Assembly (NCBI RefSeq): GCF_036053395.1
Contig: NZ_CP107942.1
Span: forward strand, 7,892,501 to 7,956,500
Direction of reading: 5' to 3'
Origin: Actinoplanes sp. NBC_00393
GTDB taxonomy: Bacteria > Actinomycetota > Actinomycetes > Mycobacteriales > Micromonosporaceae
DNA length: 64,000 nucleotides
In this document: positions 47,752 through 59,467 of the stretch, piece by piece
Layout of the letters: every line of letters begins with the position of its first letter
Numbering within the stretch: position 1 is the first letter of the stretch
Notes under the pieces: generated by a model
What the model was told of the DNA's origin: nothing
The model's database searches: none
What the model saw: only the letters and a program-made list of their open reading frames with translations
Made by a program: the position numbers and the translations under genes

Positions 47752-48498
47752 TCAGGCGACCACGGAGAGTGCCACCGGCTGGCTGACGATGGTGCCGAGG
47801 CGGCCGCGCAGTTCGTACTGGCCGGCGGGGGCCACGGGACCGGCGGCCTGACCGGAGGCGCAGCGGGAGCTCTGGCGGCCGTTCCAGGTGACCTGGTACT
47901 CGCGTTCGGCGCCGGGGGCGAAGGAGCGGACGTCGTCACCCTTCGCGGTGCTGCACGGGTCGGAGGACCACAGCTTCTGGGCGCCCGACTCGAGGTAGAG
48001 CTCCTGGGCGTCGGCGCCGACGTTGCGGTTGCAGGTACGCGTACCGATGTTCTTGATCTTCAGACGGATGTTCACCGGCGTGCCGCGGCGGACCGTGGTG
48101 TCGGCTGGGATCGGCGTCACGGAGATCTCGGTGTCCGCGCAGGCGGCGTCGGCCGGCACGTTGACGTTCGCGTCCGTGCCGCCGCCCTGGCTGGGCAGGG
48201 TCGTGGGCAGCTCGTCGTCCTCGTTCGGCTGCGGCTGGAGGTCGGCGGGGTCGGGCAGCGCCTGACCGACGCCGGGACCGTCGTCCAGGAAGGACGGGTC
48301 CGGCGAGGGTGAGCCGTTGTCCGAGGCCGGTGCGGGCGTCGGGTACTGCGAGGCCGCGTTCTTGGTACGCGGGTTCTCGTCGTCCTCACCCAAGCAGGAC
48401 ATGAACAGCACGATGACGCCGAGCAGGATTGCGCCCAGCACGACCGCACGCCGCCGCCAGTAGACAGCGGAAGGCAGAGGACCAACCGTCGCACGCAT
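47752..48498 (-). CDS. Membrane-anchored protein with beta-rich outer domain, unknown function
   Basis: 248 aa. N-terminal transmembrane anchor at about 18-36 (VVLGAILLGVIVLFMSCL), an acidic/Pro-rich linker to about 115, then a beta-sandwich-like domain (ISVTPIPADTTVRRGTPVNI, RLKIKNIGTRTCNRNVG, REYQVTWNG) with four cysteines. The pattern resembles DUF4232-type extracellular domains. Sits 3 bp from the 2H phosphoesterase gene. Confidence 0.75.
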   Translation of the reverse strand: MRATVGPLPSAVYWRRRAVVLGAILLGVIVLFMSCLGEDDENPRTKNAASQYPTPAPASDNGSPSPDPSFLDDGPGVGQALPDPADLQPQPNEDDELPTTLPSQGGGTDANVNVPADAACADTEISVTPIPADTTVRRGTPVNIRLKIKNIGTRTCNRNVGADAQELYLESGAQKLWSSDPCSTAKGDDVRSFAPGAEREYQVTWNGRQSSRCASGQAAGPVAPAGQYELRGRLGTIVSQPVALSVVA

Positions 48499-48591
48499 GA
48501 TGGGGCCACCGTAAACCCACGAAGCCTCGCGTGTGGTGCACGACGCGCCGGTTATGCGACACCAACTCGCGAATCGCTCGTTAGGTTTCTT

Positions 48592-49131
48592 CTATTGATA
48601 GACCTTGCGCTGGTAGATGGCGTGTGCTCCGGCAACCCGGTCCAGGAAGAGCTTTCCGCCGCAGTGGTCGATCTCGTGCTGCAGGGCCCGCGCCTCGAAC
48701 GCGTCGGTGACGACGGTGACCGGCTCGCCGCTGCCGGGCAGCACCGCCTCGACCACGACCCGCCCGGCGCGTTTCACGTCACCGGTCAGGTCGGGCACCG
48801 ACATGCAGCCCTCCCGGCCGGGCCGCCACCGGCTCGCCTCGATGATCTTCGCGTTGCAGAGCACGAACGTGCCGTGGGTGGTCGCCGCCTTCGGGTGACC
48901 GGTGACGTCCACGCAGAAGACCTGCGCGCCGACCCCGACCTGTGGCGCGGCCAGGCCGACACAGCCCGGCGACACCCGCATGGTGGCCACCAGGTCGGCG
49001 GCGAGCTGGACGATCTCCGGCGCGGTGGGGTCGACCTCCGCGCCGACCGTGCTCAGCACGCTCGCCGGGGCGGTGACCACCGGTAACACCCGGCCCTCGG
49101 GGCCGGTCCAGTGCACGTCGGGGTCGCTCAC
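48592..49131 (-). CDS. def: Peptide deformylase
   Basis: 179 aa. Removes the N-formyl group from nascent proteins using a metal. The three motifs are present: GCVGLAAPQVG, REGCMSVPD (Met replacing the usual Leu) and LQHEIDHCGG with the metal-binding HExxH. The start overlaps the upstream ACT gene by ATGA. Confidence 0.94.
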   Translation of the reverse strand: MSDPDVHWTGPEGRVLPVVTAPASVLSTVGAEVDPTAPEIVQLAADLVATMRVSPGCVGLAAPQVGVGAQVFCVDVTGHPKAATTHGTFVLCNAKIIEASRWRPGREGCMSVPDLTGDVKRAGRVVVEAVLPGSGEPVTVVTDAFEARALQHEIDHCGGKLFLDRVAGAHAIYQRKVYQ

Positions 49132-49637
49132 AGGATCTCCGAATCGGAGCGCCGCACGGTCACGTCGACGCCCAGCTCGGCGGCGGCCACGGCGAGACGC
49201 TCGGCGAGTTCCTCACCGGCGCCGGCGGGCAGGTCGACTTCGGCGACCAGTACGTACAGCGGGCCGGTGAGCCGAGTGGTGAGATCGGTGATGTTGCCAC
49301 CCGACCCGGCCACCACCCGGGTGACCGCCGCGACGATGCCGAGCCGGTCCGCGCCGTGCACACTCACCAGGTAGGGCTCGCCCTGCACCGCGCCGTCCGC
49401 CTCGGGTTCGACCTTGCGGACCGTGGCGAGCAGGCCGCCGGACGAGATCGGCTCCAGCGCCTGCTCCACCTCGTCGGCGGTCGGACCGGTACAGATCAGG
49501 GTCATCGCGAAGTGACCGCGCAGACGGGTCATCGTCGAGTCGGTCAGGTTCGCACCGACCTCGGCGAGCGCCTCGGCCACGTCGGCGACGATGCCGGTCC
49601 GGTCCGGACCGATGACGGTGATGGCTAGCTCATGCAC
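49128..49637 (-). CDS. Two-ACT-domain regulatory protein (GcvR-like)
   Basis: 169 aa, GTG start. Tandem ACT domains: AITVIGPDRTGIVADVAEAL and YLVSVHGADRLGIVAAVTRV, each with the Gly at the ligand-binding turn. Resembles the glycine-cleavage repressor GcvR and related actinobacterial amino-acid sensors. It has no DNA-binding motif, so it acts through a partner. Coupled to def. Confidence 0.85.
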   Translation of the reverse strand: MHELAITVIGPDRTGIVADVAEALAEVGANLTDSTMTRLRGHFAMTLICTGPTADEVEQALEPISSGGLLATVRKVEPEADGAVQGEPYLVSVHGADRLGIVAAVTRVVAGSGGNITDLTTRLTGPLYVLVAEVDLPAGAGEELAERLAVAAAELGVDVTVRRSDSEIL

Positions 49638-49642
49638 CCGCC

Positions 49643-49649
49643 TACAGTA
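49643..49649. promoter_or_regulatory. Shared divergent -10 element for mutY and the ACT gene
   Basis: TACAGTA reads TACAGT on plus and TACTGT on minus. Its plus-strand end lies 9 nt from the mutY ATG and its minus-strand end 6 nt from the ACT-gene GTG. The start codons are only 20 bp apart, so both transcripts are probably leaderless and use one symmetric element. Confidence 0.5.
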
Positions 49650-49657
49650 AACGGGCT

Positions 49658-50554
49658 ATGACTCTCGCCGACGACGCCATCGCCTGGTATCAGGCAAATG
49701 CCCGCAATCTCCCCTGGCGGCAACCGGACACCACACCGTGGGGAGTCCTGGTCAGCGAGGTGATGCTCCAGCAGACCCCGGTGGTACGCGTGGAGCCCGC
49801 CTGGCGGTCCTGGATGACCCGCTGGCCCGACCCGGCCGCCCTCGCCGCCGACCCGGTCTCCGAGGCGATCCGCATGTGGGGGCGGCTCGGCTACCCGCGC
49901 CGGGCGATGCGCCTGCACGCCTGCGCGGTCGCCATCGTGGAACGGCACGACGGGCGGGTCCCCGACGACCTGGATCAACTGCTGGCCCTGCCGGGGGTGG
50001 GCACCTATACCGGGCGGGCGGTGGCCACTTTCGCGTACGGGCAGCGTCACCCGGTCGTGGACACCAACGTGCGCCGGGTGGTGTGCCGAGCGGTCGAGGG
50101 CAAACCCGACGCCGGCCCGGCCACCACCGCAGCCGATCTGACCGCGATGGAAGCCCTGCTACCCGACGACGTGCCGCGCGCCGCGAAGGCCAGCATCGCG
50201 TTCATGGAGCTCGGCGCGATCGTCTGCACCGCCCGCTCACCGAAATGCGTCGACTGCCCGTTCCACGATGTCTGCGCCTGGCGGCTCCGAGGCGAGCCAC
50301 TGCCGGAAGGGCCGAGCCGCAAACCGCAACGGTACGCCGGAACAGATCGCCAGGTGCGCGGCCTGATCCTGGAGGTCCTCCGGCACGCCACCGGCCCGGT
50401 CCCCCGCCAGCGCCTGGACCTGGTCTGGCAGGACGAGGTGCAGCGCGCCCGCGCCCTCTCCGGCCTGGTCGACGACGGCCTGGTCGAGTTGCTCGGCTCA
50501 GACGACTTCATCCTGGCCGGCGACCGTCCACCCGGCGAAGTTCAGCGCCTATGA
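49658..50554 (+). CDS. mutY: A/G-specific adenine DNA glycosylase
   Basis: 298 aa. Removes A mispaired with 8-oxoG. LPWRQPDTTPWGVLVSEVML contains the catalytic Glu; the HhH LPGVGTYTGRAVATF is followed by VVDTNVRRV with the catalytic Asp, and the 4Fe-4S loop is CTARSPKCVDCPFHDVC. The C-terminal NUDIX-like domain is absent, as in mycobacterial MutY; a short winged-helix-like tail (VLRHATGPVPRQRLDLVW) takes its place. Confidence 0.95.
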   Translation: MTLADDAIAWYQANARNLPWRQPDTTPWGVLVSEVMLQQTPVVRVEPAWRSWMTRWPDPAALAADPVSEAIRMWGRLGYPRRAMRLHACAVAIVERHDGRVPDDLDQLLALPGVGTYTGRAVATFAYGQRHPVVDTNVRRVVCRAVEGKPDAGPATTAADLTAMEALLPDDVPRAAKASIAFMELGAIVCTARSPKCVDCPFHDVCAWRLRGEPLPEGPSRKPQRYAGTDRQVRGLILEVLRHATGPVPRQRLDLVWQDEVQRARALSGLVDDGLVELLGSDDFILAGDRPPGEVQRL

Positions 50555-51113
50555 GCTCTGCCGGGAGCGGATAGACCTTCTCAGCCGGCAACAGGGCCGC
50601 GGCGGCGCTCTCGTTGCCGGCGTCGAGATGGCCACGGATCGCCCGCGCCAATCCGGTCACGTCGACGATCCCGGTGATCCACTCATCCACGTAACTCGGC
50701 ACGGCGACCCCACCCAGGCCCAGCTGCAGCGACCGATAGGGCAACTCCCGCAGACGTAGATCCCGCTCCGGATCCCACTGCACCCGCGTCGGCGCCGTTT
50801 TGAGCTGACGCTGCCATTCCGTCCGATCAGCGTGAACGCCCCGGACATAGTGGCTGAGCGCAGCGTTGGCCAGCGCCCACTCGAACCCCGCCCGCGTGAT
50901 CGAAACCGCGAGCACCCGCTCCTGGCCGGGCTTCCTGGCCCAGCCACAGCGGTACATCATCCACAGGAACGAAGGCTTGACCCAGGTCATCCGGTCCCGT
51001 TTGAACGGCGGCACGAACCGCCCAGCCCGCAGAGCCGGCTCCGCGATGGCCGGCGAGTAGGCCTGATAGACGGTGATGGTGCGCTCGTCGTACACGGCGC
51101 GAATCTCACGCAT
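50508..51113 (-). CDS. DUF4291 domain protein
   Basis: 201 aa from the ATG at 51113. Family signatures MREIRAVYDERTITVYQAYS, FKRDRMTWVKPSFLWMMYR and VQWDPERDLRLRELPYRS. Biochemical role unknown; the basic aromatic face suggests nucleic-acid binding, an inference. The 3' end overlaps mutY by 47 bp in the opposite orientation. Confidence 0.85.
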   Translation of the reverse strand: MREIRAVYDERTITVYQAYSPAIAEPALRAGRFVPPFKRDRMTWVKPSFLWMMYRCGWARKPGQERVLAVSITRAGFEWALANAALSHYVRGVHADRTEWQRQLKTAPTRVQWDPERDLRLRELPYRSLQLGLGGVAVPSYVDEWITGIVDVTGLARAIRGHLDAGNESAAAALLPAEKVYPLPAELIGAELRRVDGRRPG

Positions 51114-51154
51114 CGTCTGATGCTCGCTGACGCCGCCTCCCGGGCGCGAACGAT

Positions 51155-51187
51155 TTCGGCCCGGCTGCATCGCGCAGCCGGGCCGAA
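51155..51187 (-). terminator. clpC terminator
   Basis: 14-bp stem TTCGGCCCGGCTGC / GCAGCCGGGCCGAA with a 5-nt loop, starting 21 nt past the clpC stop on the minus strand. Confidence 0.8.
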
Positions 51188-51208
51188 TCGATCAGGCGAA
51201 GAGGAGGG

Positions 51209-53731
<2,523 letters not shown>

Positions 53732-53924
53732 GCCCTCGTGCTCCTCACGTGCCGTGCGCCAATTGAACTGGCGGGGCCAGCGCACGGGCATCGGTGATGC
53801 CCGTGCTGTAACTCTATCGCCGCCAGCGGGCTCCGCTGGGCCCTCGCGACCCTTCGAAACGATCCGCAACGTTGATTTAGCCAACTTCGCACGCTCAACG
53901 GCTGTTCCCCCACCCGAACGTGTA

Positions 53925-53938
53925 CGCGTACAGCGAAA
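53925..53938. promoter_or_regulatory. Possible ClgR binding site upstream of clpC
   Basis: CGC-GTACA-GCGAAA, reading TTTCGC-5N-GCG on the minus strand, one base off the GTTCGC-5N-GCG consensus reported for ClgR, which activates clp genes in actinomycetes. It lies about 195 bp before the clpC start. Confidence 0.4.
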
Positions 53939-53944
53939 TCGCGA

Positions 53945-53987
53945 CGATCCACAGGCTGTGGACAACTCCGCCCGCCCCTGTGGATAA
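53945..53987. promoter_or_regulatory. Cluster of three DnaA-box-like 9-mers
   Basis: CGATCCACA (53945-53953, plus), TTGTCCACA (minus, 53957-53965) and TTATCCACA (minus, 53979-53987). The last two are exact matches to classic DnaA boxes. They lie in the 336-bp clpC-lsr2 gap, which holds no gene. Confidence 0.6.
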
Positions 53988-54005
53988 CTTGGGGACAGAC
54001 ACGGA

Positions 54006-54035
54006 GAGGGCGCACCGCCGAAGCGGTGCGCCCTC
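54006..54035 (-). terminator. lsr2 terminator with UUCG tetraloop
   Basis: 13-bp perfect stem GAGGGCGCACCGC / GCGGTGCGCCCTC; on the minus-strand transcript the loop is UUCG. It begins 33 nt past the lsr2 stop. Confidence 0.85.
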
Positions 54036-54067
54036 ATCGCCGAGGCGCCGTGCCGGACACTAGGGGC

Positions 54068-54424
54068 TCAGGCCCGTCCCGGGCCTTTCGCGTGGAACTC
54101 GTCCACGATCTCCTGAGGGATCCGGCCCCGGTCGGAGATGTCCTTCCCGGCCTTCTTGGCCCACTCCCGGATCGCCTTGTTCTGCTCCCGGTCGGCAGTC
54201 GCGCCGCCGCGGCCACGCGCCGCGCGGCCGCCGACCACAACACCACCACGGGCCACCTTGGTCCCGGCGGTGAGGTACGGCTCGAACACCTCCCGCAATT
54301 TCGCGGCGTTCTTCTCCGAGAGGTCGATCTCATACTGAATGCCGTCGAGCGCAAACTTCACGGTCTCGTCGGCGTCGCCACCGTCGATGTCATCGACCAA
54401 CTTGTGAATGATCTGCTTCGCCAC
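54068..54424 (-). CDS. lsr2: Lsr2 nucleoid-associated protein
   Basis: 118 aa. N-terminal dimerisation domain (MAKQIIHKLVDDIDGGDADE...FALDGIQYEIDLS), a basic linker (RGGVVVGGRAARGRGG) and a C-terminal AT-hook-like DNA-binding domain (IREWAKKAGKDISDRGRIP, with RGR). Silences AT-rich, often horizontally acquired DNA. Between clpC and lysS, as in other actinobacteria. Confidence 0.96.
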   Translation of the reverse strand: MAKQIIHKLVDDIDGGDADETVKFALDGIQYEIDLSEKNAAKLREVFEPYLTAGTKVARGGVVVGGRAARGRGGATADREQNKAIREWAKKAGKDISDRGRIPQEIVDEFHAKGPGRA

Positions 54425-54529
54425 GCGCGGTTATCCCTCCCGAACACAGGTTCTCTCCCCAGCAATGGGAAGACAATAACGCCAGGGACGCATAGCCCGT
54501 CAATGGCGGGGGGAGATAATGCCCGGTAA

Positions 54530-56038
54530 CTACTCGGGCCGGACCAAGGGGAAGAGGATCGTTTCCCGAATGCCCAGGCCGGTGAGCGCCATCAACAGCC
54601 GGTCGATTCCCATTCCCATGCCACCGGTGGGCGGCATTCCGTACTCCATGGCCCGCAGGAAATCCTCGTCGAGCTGCATCGCTTCGGCGTCGCCACCGGC
54701 CGCGAGCAGGGATTGTGCCTGCAACCGCTCCCGCTGGATCACCGGATCGACCAGCTCGGAATACGCGGTGGCGAGCTCGAAACCGCCGACGTAGAGATCC
54801 CACTTCTCGGTCAGGCCGGGCGTCTCGCGGTGCGGCGCGGTGAGCGGCGCGGTCTCCTCCGGGTAGTCCCGGACGAACGTGGGCGCCTGCAGAGTCGGCT
54901 GCACCAGGTGCTCGAAAAGCTCTTCGGCGAGCTTGCCGGCGCTCCACTTCGGGTCCACGGAAAGCTGCACCTTCTCCGCGTACCGCTGGAGTTGCGCCAG
55001 GTCGGTCTGCACGGTGACCTCTTCGCCCAGCGCCTCGGAAACGGATCCGAAAAGGGTGATCTGTGCCCATTCGCCGCCGAGGTCCAGTTCGGTACCGTCC
55101 ATGTGGGTCACGACGTGCGATCCGGCGACCGCGAAGGCGGCCTCCTGAATCCACTCCCGGACCTGCTGCTGCATCACGTTGTAGTCGGCATACGCCTGAT
55201 ACGCCTCGAGCATCGCGAACTCCGGAGAGTGCGTGGAGTCCATGCCCTCATTCCGGAAGTTGCGGTTGATCTCGAAGACGCGCTCGATGCCGCCGACCAC
55301 GGCTCGCTTCAAAAACAGTTCCGGCGCGATCCGCAGATAAAGATCCGTATCCAGTGCGTTGCTGTGCGTCACAAAGGGGCGGGCCGTGGCGCCCCCGTGC
55401 AGCAACTGCAACATGGGCGTTTCCACCTCGAGATAATTGCGGCGGAACAGCGACTCACGGAGGCTACGGACCACCGCAGCACGAGTACGCACCATGTCCC
55501 GGGCCTGCGGGCGGACGATCAGATCGACATAGCGTTGGCGTACCCGGGTCTCTTCGGAAAGCGGCTTGTGCGCGACCGGAAGCGGGCGCAGCGCCTTGGC
55601 GCTCATGGTCCAGGAATCGGCGAGCACGGACAGTTCGCCGCGGCGACTGGTGATCACTTCGCCGGTGACCGCGACCAGGTCGCCCAGGTCGACCGCGCGC
55701 TTCCACTCCTCCAGCGAATCCGCGCCGACCTTGTCCAGCGAGAACATCGCCTGGAGCTCGGTGCCGTCGCCGGCTCGCAGGGTGGCGAAGCAGAGCTTCC
55801 CACCGTTGCGCACGAAGATCACCCGGCCGGTGACCGAGACCTGGTCACCACTGGCGGTGTCGGTCGGCAGGTCGGCGTACCTGACCCGGATCTCGGCCAG
55901 CTCGGCGGTCCGGGGGACGTTGACCGGGTAGGGCGCCACGCCCTCGGCCAGGAGCCGGTCCCGCTTCGCCCGGCGGACCCGCATCTGCTCGGGAAGGTCC
56001 TCGGCGGGGTCGACGGCTGGCGTGTTCTGCTCGGTCAC
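54530..56038 (-). CDS. lysS: Class II lysyl-tRNA synthetase
   Basis: 502 aa. Charges tRNA-Lys. OB-fold anticodon domain about 60-150 ([20 protein letters not shown]) and the class II core: motif 2 around [20 protein letters not shown], motif 3 [19 protein letters not shown]. Start preceded by AGGAAG. Confidence 0.96.
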   Translation of the reverse strand: MTEQNTPAVDPAEDLPEQMRVRRAKRDRLLAEGVAPYPVNVPRTAELAEIRVRYADLPTDTASGDQVSVTGRVIFVRNGGKLCFATLRAGDGTELQAMFSLDKVGADSLEEWKRAVDLGDLVAVTGEVITSRRGELSVLADSWTMSAKALRPLPVAHKPLSEETRVRQRYVDLIVRPQARDMVRTRAAVVRSLRESLFRRNYLEVETPMLQLLHGGATARPFVTHSNALDTDLYLRIAPELFLKRAVVGGIERVFEINRNFRNEGMDSTHSPEFAMLEAYQAYADYNVMQQQVREWIQEAAFAVAGSHVVTHMDGTELDLGGEWAQITLFGSVSEALGEEVTVQTDLAQLQRYAEKVQLSVDPKWSAGKLAEELFEHLVQPTLQAPTFVRDYPEETAPLTAPHRETPGLTEKWDLYVGGFELATAYSELVDPVIQRERLQAQSLLAAGGDAEAMQLDEDFLRAMEYGMPPTGGMGMGIDRLLMALTGLGIRETILFPLVRPE

Positions 56039-56095
56039 GGCAAGACTTCCTGTGGAGTGGAGCGGAAAGGTCCTGGAAAGCGTACTCAGCCGTTC

Positions 56096-56854
56096 TCAGA
56101 CGTTCCGCTCATATACCATCCGCAGCCCGATCAGCGTGATCATCGGCTCGTGCGCGGTGATCGTGCGGCACTCGTCCTTCACCAGCCAGGCCAGACCGCC
56201 GGTGGCGATCACCGCCCGGACCGGCCCGATCTCCTCGATCATCCGCTCGACGATCCGGTCCACCTGGCCGGCGAAGCCGAAGTAGAGGCCGGCCTGCAGG
56301 CACTCCACGGTGTTCTTGCCGATCACCGACTTCGGTTTCGTCGGCTCGACCTTGCGCAGCTGTGCGGCACGGGCGGCCAGCGCGTCGAAGGAGATCTCGA
56401 TGCCCGGCGCGAATGCGCCGCCGAGGAACTCACCCTTCGCGCTGATCAGGTCGAAGTTGGTAGTGGTGCCGAAGTCGACCACGATCGACGGTCCGCCGTA
56501 GAGGGCGTGCGCGGCCAGGGTGTTGACGACCCGGTCGGCGCCGACCTCCTTGGGGTTGTCGATGGCCAGCTGCACGCCGGTCTTCACCCCCGGCTCGACG
56601 ATCACATTGGGCAGGTCGCCGTAGTACCGCTTCAGCATCGTGCGCAGGTTGCGCAGCGCCGCCGGCACGGTGGAGCAGGCCGCCACCCCGGTGATCTCCA
56701 CGGCGTCGCCGGCGAGCAGGCCACGGAACATCAGGCCCAGCTCGTCGGCGGTCGACGCGGCATCGGTCTTGATCCGCCAGTTGTGCACCAGCTTGTCGCC
56801 GTCGAAGGTCGCCAGCACGGTGTTGGTGTTACCGATGTCAATGCAGAGCAGCAC
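56096..56854 (-). CDS. coaX: Type III pantothenate kinase
   Basis: 252 aa. First step of CoA synthesis, phosphorylating pantothenate. ASKHA-fold motifs LLCIDIGNTNTVLATF, VGADRVVNTLAAHALYGGP, VVDFGTTTNFDLIS and ARAAQLRKVEP are present. Near the panC-panD genes, matching a pantothenate/CoA neighbourhood, and 46 bp downstream of nadC. Confidence 0.95.
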   Translation of the reverse strand: MLLCIDIGNTNTVLATFDGDKLVHNWRIKTDAASTADELGLMFRGLLAGDAVEITGVAACSTVPAALRNLRTMLKRYYGDLPNVIVEPGVKTGVQLAIDNPKEVGADRVVNTLAAHALYGGPSIVVDFGTTTNFDLISAKGEFLGGAFAPGIEISFDALAARAAQLRKVEPTKPKSVIGKNTVECLQAGLYFGFAGQVDRIVERMIEEIGPVRAVIATGGLAWLVKDECRTITAHEPMITLIGLRMVYERNV

Positions 56855-56900
56855 GGAGGCCCCTAAGAATCAAAATCAAGACACCCATTGTGTACGGGGC

Positions 56901-57758
56901 TCAGCGCGCTCTGAGATCCAGGGCGATGTCGAGGATCGGGGACGAGTGGGTCAGCCCGCCGACCGACAGGTAATCCACGCCGGTCGCCGCGTACGCCGCC
57001 GCCGTTTCCAGGGTCAGATTCCCGGTCGCCTCGAGCTGTGCCCGGTCACCGACCTCCCGGACCACCTCGGCCAGCAGCTCCGGCGTCATGTTGTCGCAGA
57101 GCAGGAACGAGGCGCCGGCGCCGACCGCCTCGTGCGCCTCGGCCAGCGTGGTGACCTCGACCTGCACCTCCACGTCCGGGAACTGCTGCCGGACCAGCCG
57201 GTACGCCGCCGAGATGGTGCCGGCCGCCAGCTTGTGGTTGTCCTTGATCATCGCAACGTCGTACAGGCCCATGCGCTTGTTCGTGCCGCCGCCGGTCCGG
57301 ACCGCGTACTTCTCCAGCACCCGCAGGCCGGGCGTGGTCTTGCGGGTGTCCAGCACGGTGGCCTTGCTGCCGGCCAGCTGGTCCGCCCACTTGCGGGTGT
57401 GCGTGGCGACCCCGGACATCCGGCTGATCAGATTCAGCGCGGTGCGCTCGGCGGTGAGCAGCGCCCGGGTGGGCCCGGTGATCGTGGCCAGCACGTCGCC
57501 CCGGCGGACCCGGTCGCCCTCGGCGGCGATCTGCTGGAAGGTGGCGGTGCCGGCCGAGGTGACGGCGAAGACCAGCTCGGCCACCGGCAGCCCGGCGATC
57601 ACACCGTCGGCCCGGGCCACCAGCTCGGCGGTGTCCACCTGGTCGGCCGGGATGGTCGCCTCGCTGGTCACGTCACGGGGCGGGTCACCGAGGTCCTCGG
57701 CGAGCGCCGTGAAGACGATCCGCTCCACCTCGGCGAGGTTCAGTCCGTGCTCGATCAC
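56901..57758 (-). CDS. nadC: Nicotinate-nucleotide pyrophosphorylase (QPRTase)
   Basis: 285 aa from the GTG at 57758, which overlaps the nadB stop (GTGA). Converts quinolinate and PRPP to NaMN. Visible: ERTALNLISRMSGVATHTRK, DTRKTTPGLRVLEKYAVRTG, GLYDVAMIKDNH and a phosphate loop near LLCDNMTPELLAE. Complete. Confidence 0.96.
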   Translation of the reverse strand: MIEHGLNLAEVERIVFTALAEDLGDPPRDVTSEATIPADQVDTAELVARADGVIAGLPVAELVFAVTSAGTATFQQIAAEGDRVRRGDVLATITGPTRALLTAERTALNLISRMSGVATHTRKWADQLAGSKATVLDTRKTTPGLRVLEKYAVRTGGGTNKRMGLYDVAMIKDNHKLAAGTISAAYRLVRQQFPDVEVQVEVTTLAEAHEAVGAGASFLLCDNMTPELLAEVVREVGDRAQLEATGNLTLETAAAYAATGVDYLSVGGLTHSSPILDIALDLRAR

Positions 57759-59401
57759 GCCATCTCCTGAAAGGTCTGGGTCAGTGAACCGTCGGCCGAA
57801 ACGGCGTCGAGCAGGTGGCCGCGCCACTCGTCGGCCGCAGTCGGGTGGTCCTCGCGCCAGTGGCAGCCGCGTGTCTCCCGGCGGCTCTGCGCGGAGGCCA
57901 CCAGGGCGGTCGCGACGGTGAGCAGGTTCGTCGCCTCCCAGGCCGCGGTGTTCGGGCGGGACCGCTGCTCGGCGAGCCGGGCCAGTTCCTTGGCGGCGGT
58001 GTCCAGCGAGTCGGCCGAGCGGAGCACGCCGGCGCCCCGGGTCATCGCGCGCTGCAGGTCGCTGCGGGTGGCCGGGTCGACGACCCAGGACGGGCCGGCG
58101 GCGGCGCGCACCGGGTCGGCCTGCTGCGGCAGGTCGCGGGCCACGTCGTCGGCGATCCGCTTGGCGAAGACCAGGCCCTCCAGCAGGGAGTTGCTGGCCA
58201 GCCGGTTGGCGCCGTGCACGCCGGTGCAGGCGACCTCGCCGCAGGCGTACAGGCCCGGGATGCTGGTGCGGCCGTGCAGGTCGGTGCGGACCCCGCCGGA
58301 GGCGTAGTGGGCGGCCGGGGCCACCGGGATCAGGTCGGTCGCCGGATCCACCCCGGCGCCGCGGGTGGAGGCCATGATGGTCGGGAAGCGGCCCTCCAGG
58401 AACTCCCGGCCGAGGTGGCGCGCGTCCAGGTAGACGTGGTCGGCGCCGGTGGCCCGCAGGACCCGGTAGATGCCCTTGGCGACGACGTCCCGGGGCGCCA
58501 GCTCGGCCAGCTCGTGCTGCCCGACCATGAAGCGCTCGCCGGCCTCGTCCACCAGGTACGCGCCCTCGCCCCGCAGCGCCTCGGAGATCAGCGGCCGCTG
58601 CACCGAGTTGAGGTTGCCACCGACGAACGACGTGGGGTGGAACTGCACGAACTCGACGTCGGTCACCGCGGCGCCGGCCCGCAGGGCGAGCGCCACACCG
58701 TCGCCGGTGGAGACCGACGGGTTGGTGGTGGACGAATAGATCTGACCCATGCCACCGGTGGCCAGCACCACGGCCCGGGCCAGGATCGCGCCGACGCCGT
58801 CCTCGCTGCCCTCGCCGAGCACGTGCAGGGTGAGCCCGCAGGCCCGGCCGTCCGCAGCGCGCAGCAGGTCCAGGACCAGGGCGTGCTCGACGAGACGGAT
58901 CCACGGGTCGCGGCGTACCGCCTCGTGCAGGGCCCGCTGCACCTCGGCACCGGTCGCGTCGCCGCCGGCGTGCACGATCCGGTCGGCGCGGTGGCCGCCC
59001 TCGCGGGTCAGCATCAGCGAGCCGTCCGGGTTGCGGTCGAACTCGGCGCCGCGGCGGATCAGCTCCCGGATCCGCGCCGGGCCCTCCTCCACCAGGACCC
59101 GCACCGCGTCGGGGTCGCACAGTCCGACGCCGGCGATCTCGGTGTCGTACGCATGCGCCTGCGGGGTGTCCAGCGGATCGAGCACCGCGGCGATCCCGCC
59201 CTGCGCCCAGCGGGTCGAGCCGTCGTCGATGTTGACCTTGGTCACGACTGTGACGTGCAGGCCGTGTTCACGCAGGTGGAGCGCTGCGGTCAGGCCGGCG
59301 ATGCCGGAGCCGACCACCAGGACGTCGGTGGTCTCGGTCCAGCCCGGCTCGGCGGCGGCGAGCCGGCGGGGCAGCGCCGGGAGATCCGCGAGAGGAGACA
59401 T
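57755..59401 (-). CDS. nadB: L-aspartate oxidase
   Basis: 548 aa. FAD enzyme making iminoaspartate for NAD synthesis. Rossmann motif VLVVGSGIAGLTAALHL, SSTRWAQGGIAAV, the EFVQFHPTSF block, HYASGGVRTDLHGRTSI and ASNSLLEGLVFA, plus the C-terminal helical domain. nadA is not adjacent, as in some actinobacteria. Confidence 0.95.
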   Translation of the reverse strand: MSPLADLPALPRRLAAAEPGWTETTDVLVVGSGIAGLTAALHLREHGLHVTVVTKVNIDDGSTRWAQGGIAAVLDPLDTPQAHAYDTEIAGVGLCDPDAVRVLVEEGPARIRELIRRGAEFDRNPDGSLMLTREGGHRADRIVHAGGDATGAEVQRALHEAVRRDPWIRLVEHALVLDLLRAADGRACGLTLHVLGEGSEDGVGAILARAVVLATGGMGQIYSSTTNPSVSTGDGVALALRAGAAVTDVEFVQFHPTSFVGGNLNSVQRPLISEALRGEGAYLVDEAGERFMVGQHELAELAPRDVVAKGIYRVLRATGADHVYLDARHLGREFLEGRFPTIMASTRGAGVDPATDLIPVAPAAHYASGGVRTDLHGRTSIPGLYACGEVACTGVHGANRLASNSLLEGLVFAKRIADDVARDLPQQADPVRAAAGPSWVVDPATRSDLQRAMTRGAGVLRSADSLDTAAKELARLAEQRSRPNTAAWEATNLLTVATALVASAQSRRETRGCHWREDHPTAADEWRGHLLDAVSADGSLTQTFQEMA

Positions 59402-59467
59402 GTGTTTCAGTACACTCCGCGTTCACGGAAACGTCGCAGCGGGGGCACCATCAGTGGTCATCGTCTC

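Noticed and set aside
53945..53987. Chromosomal origin of replication
   Set aside because: Only three boxes, and no dnaA, dnaN, gyrB or rpmH nearby; flanking genes are clpC and lsr2.
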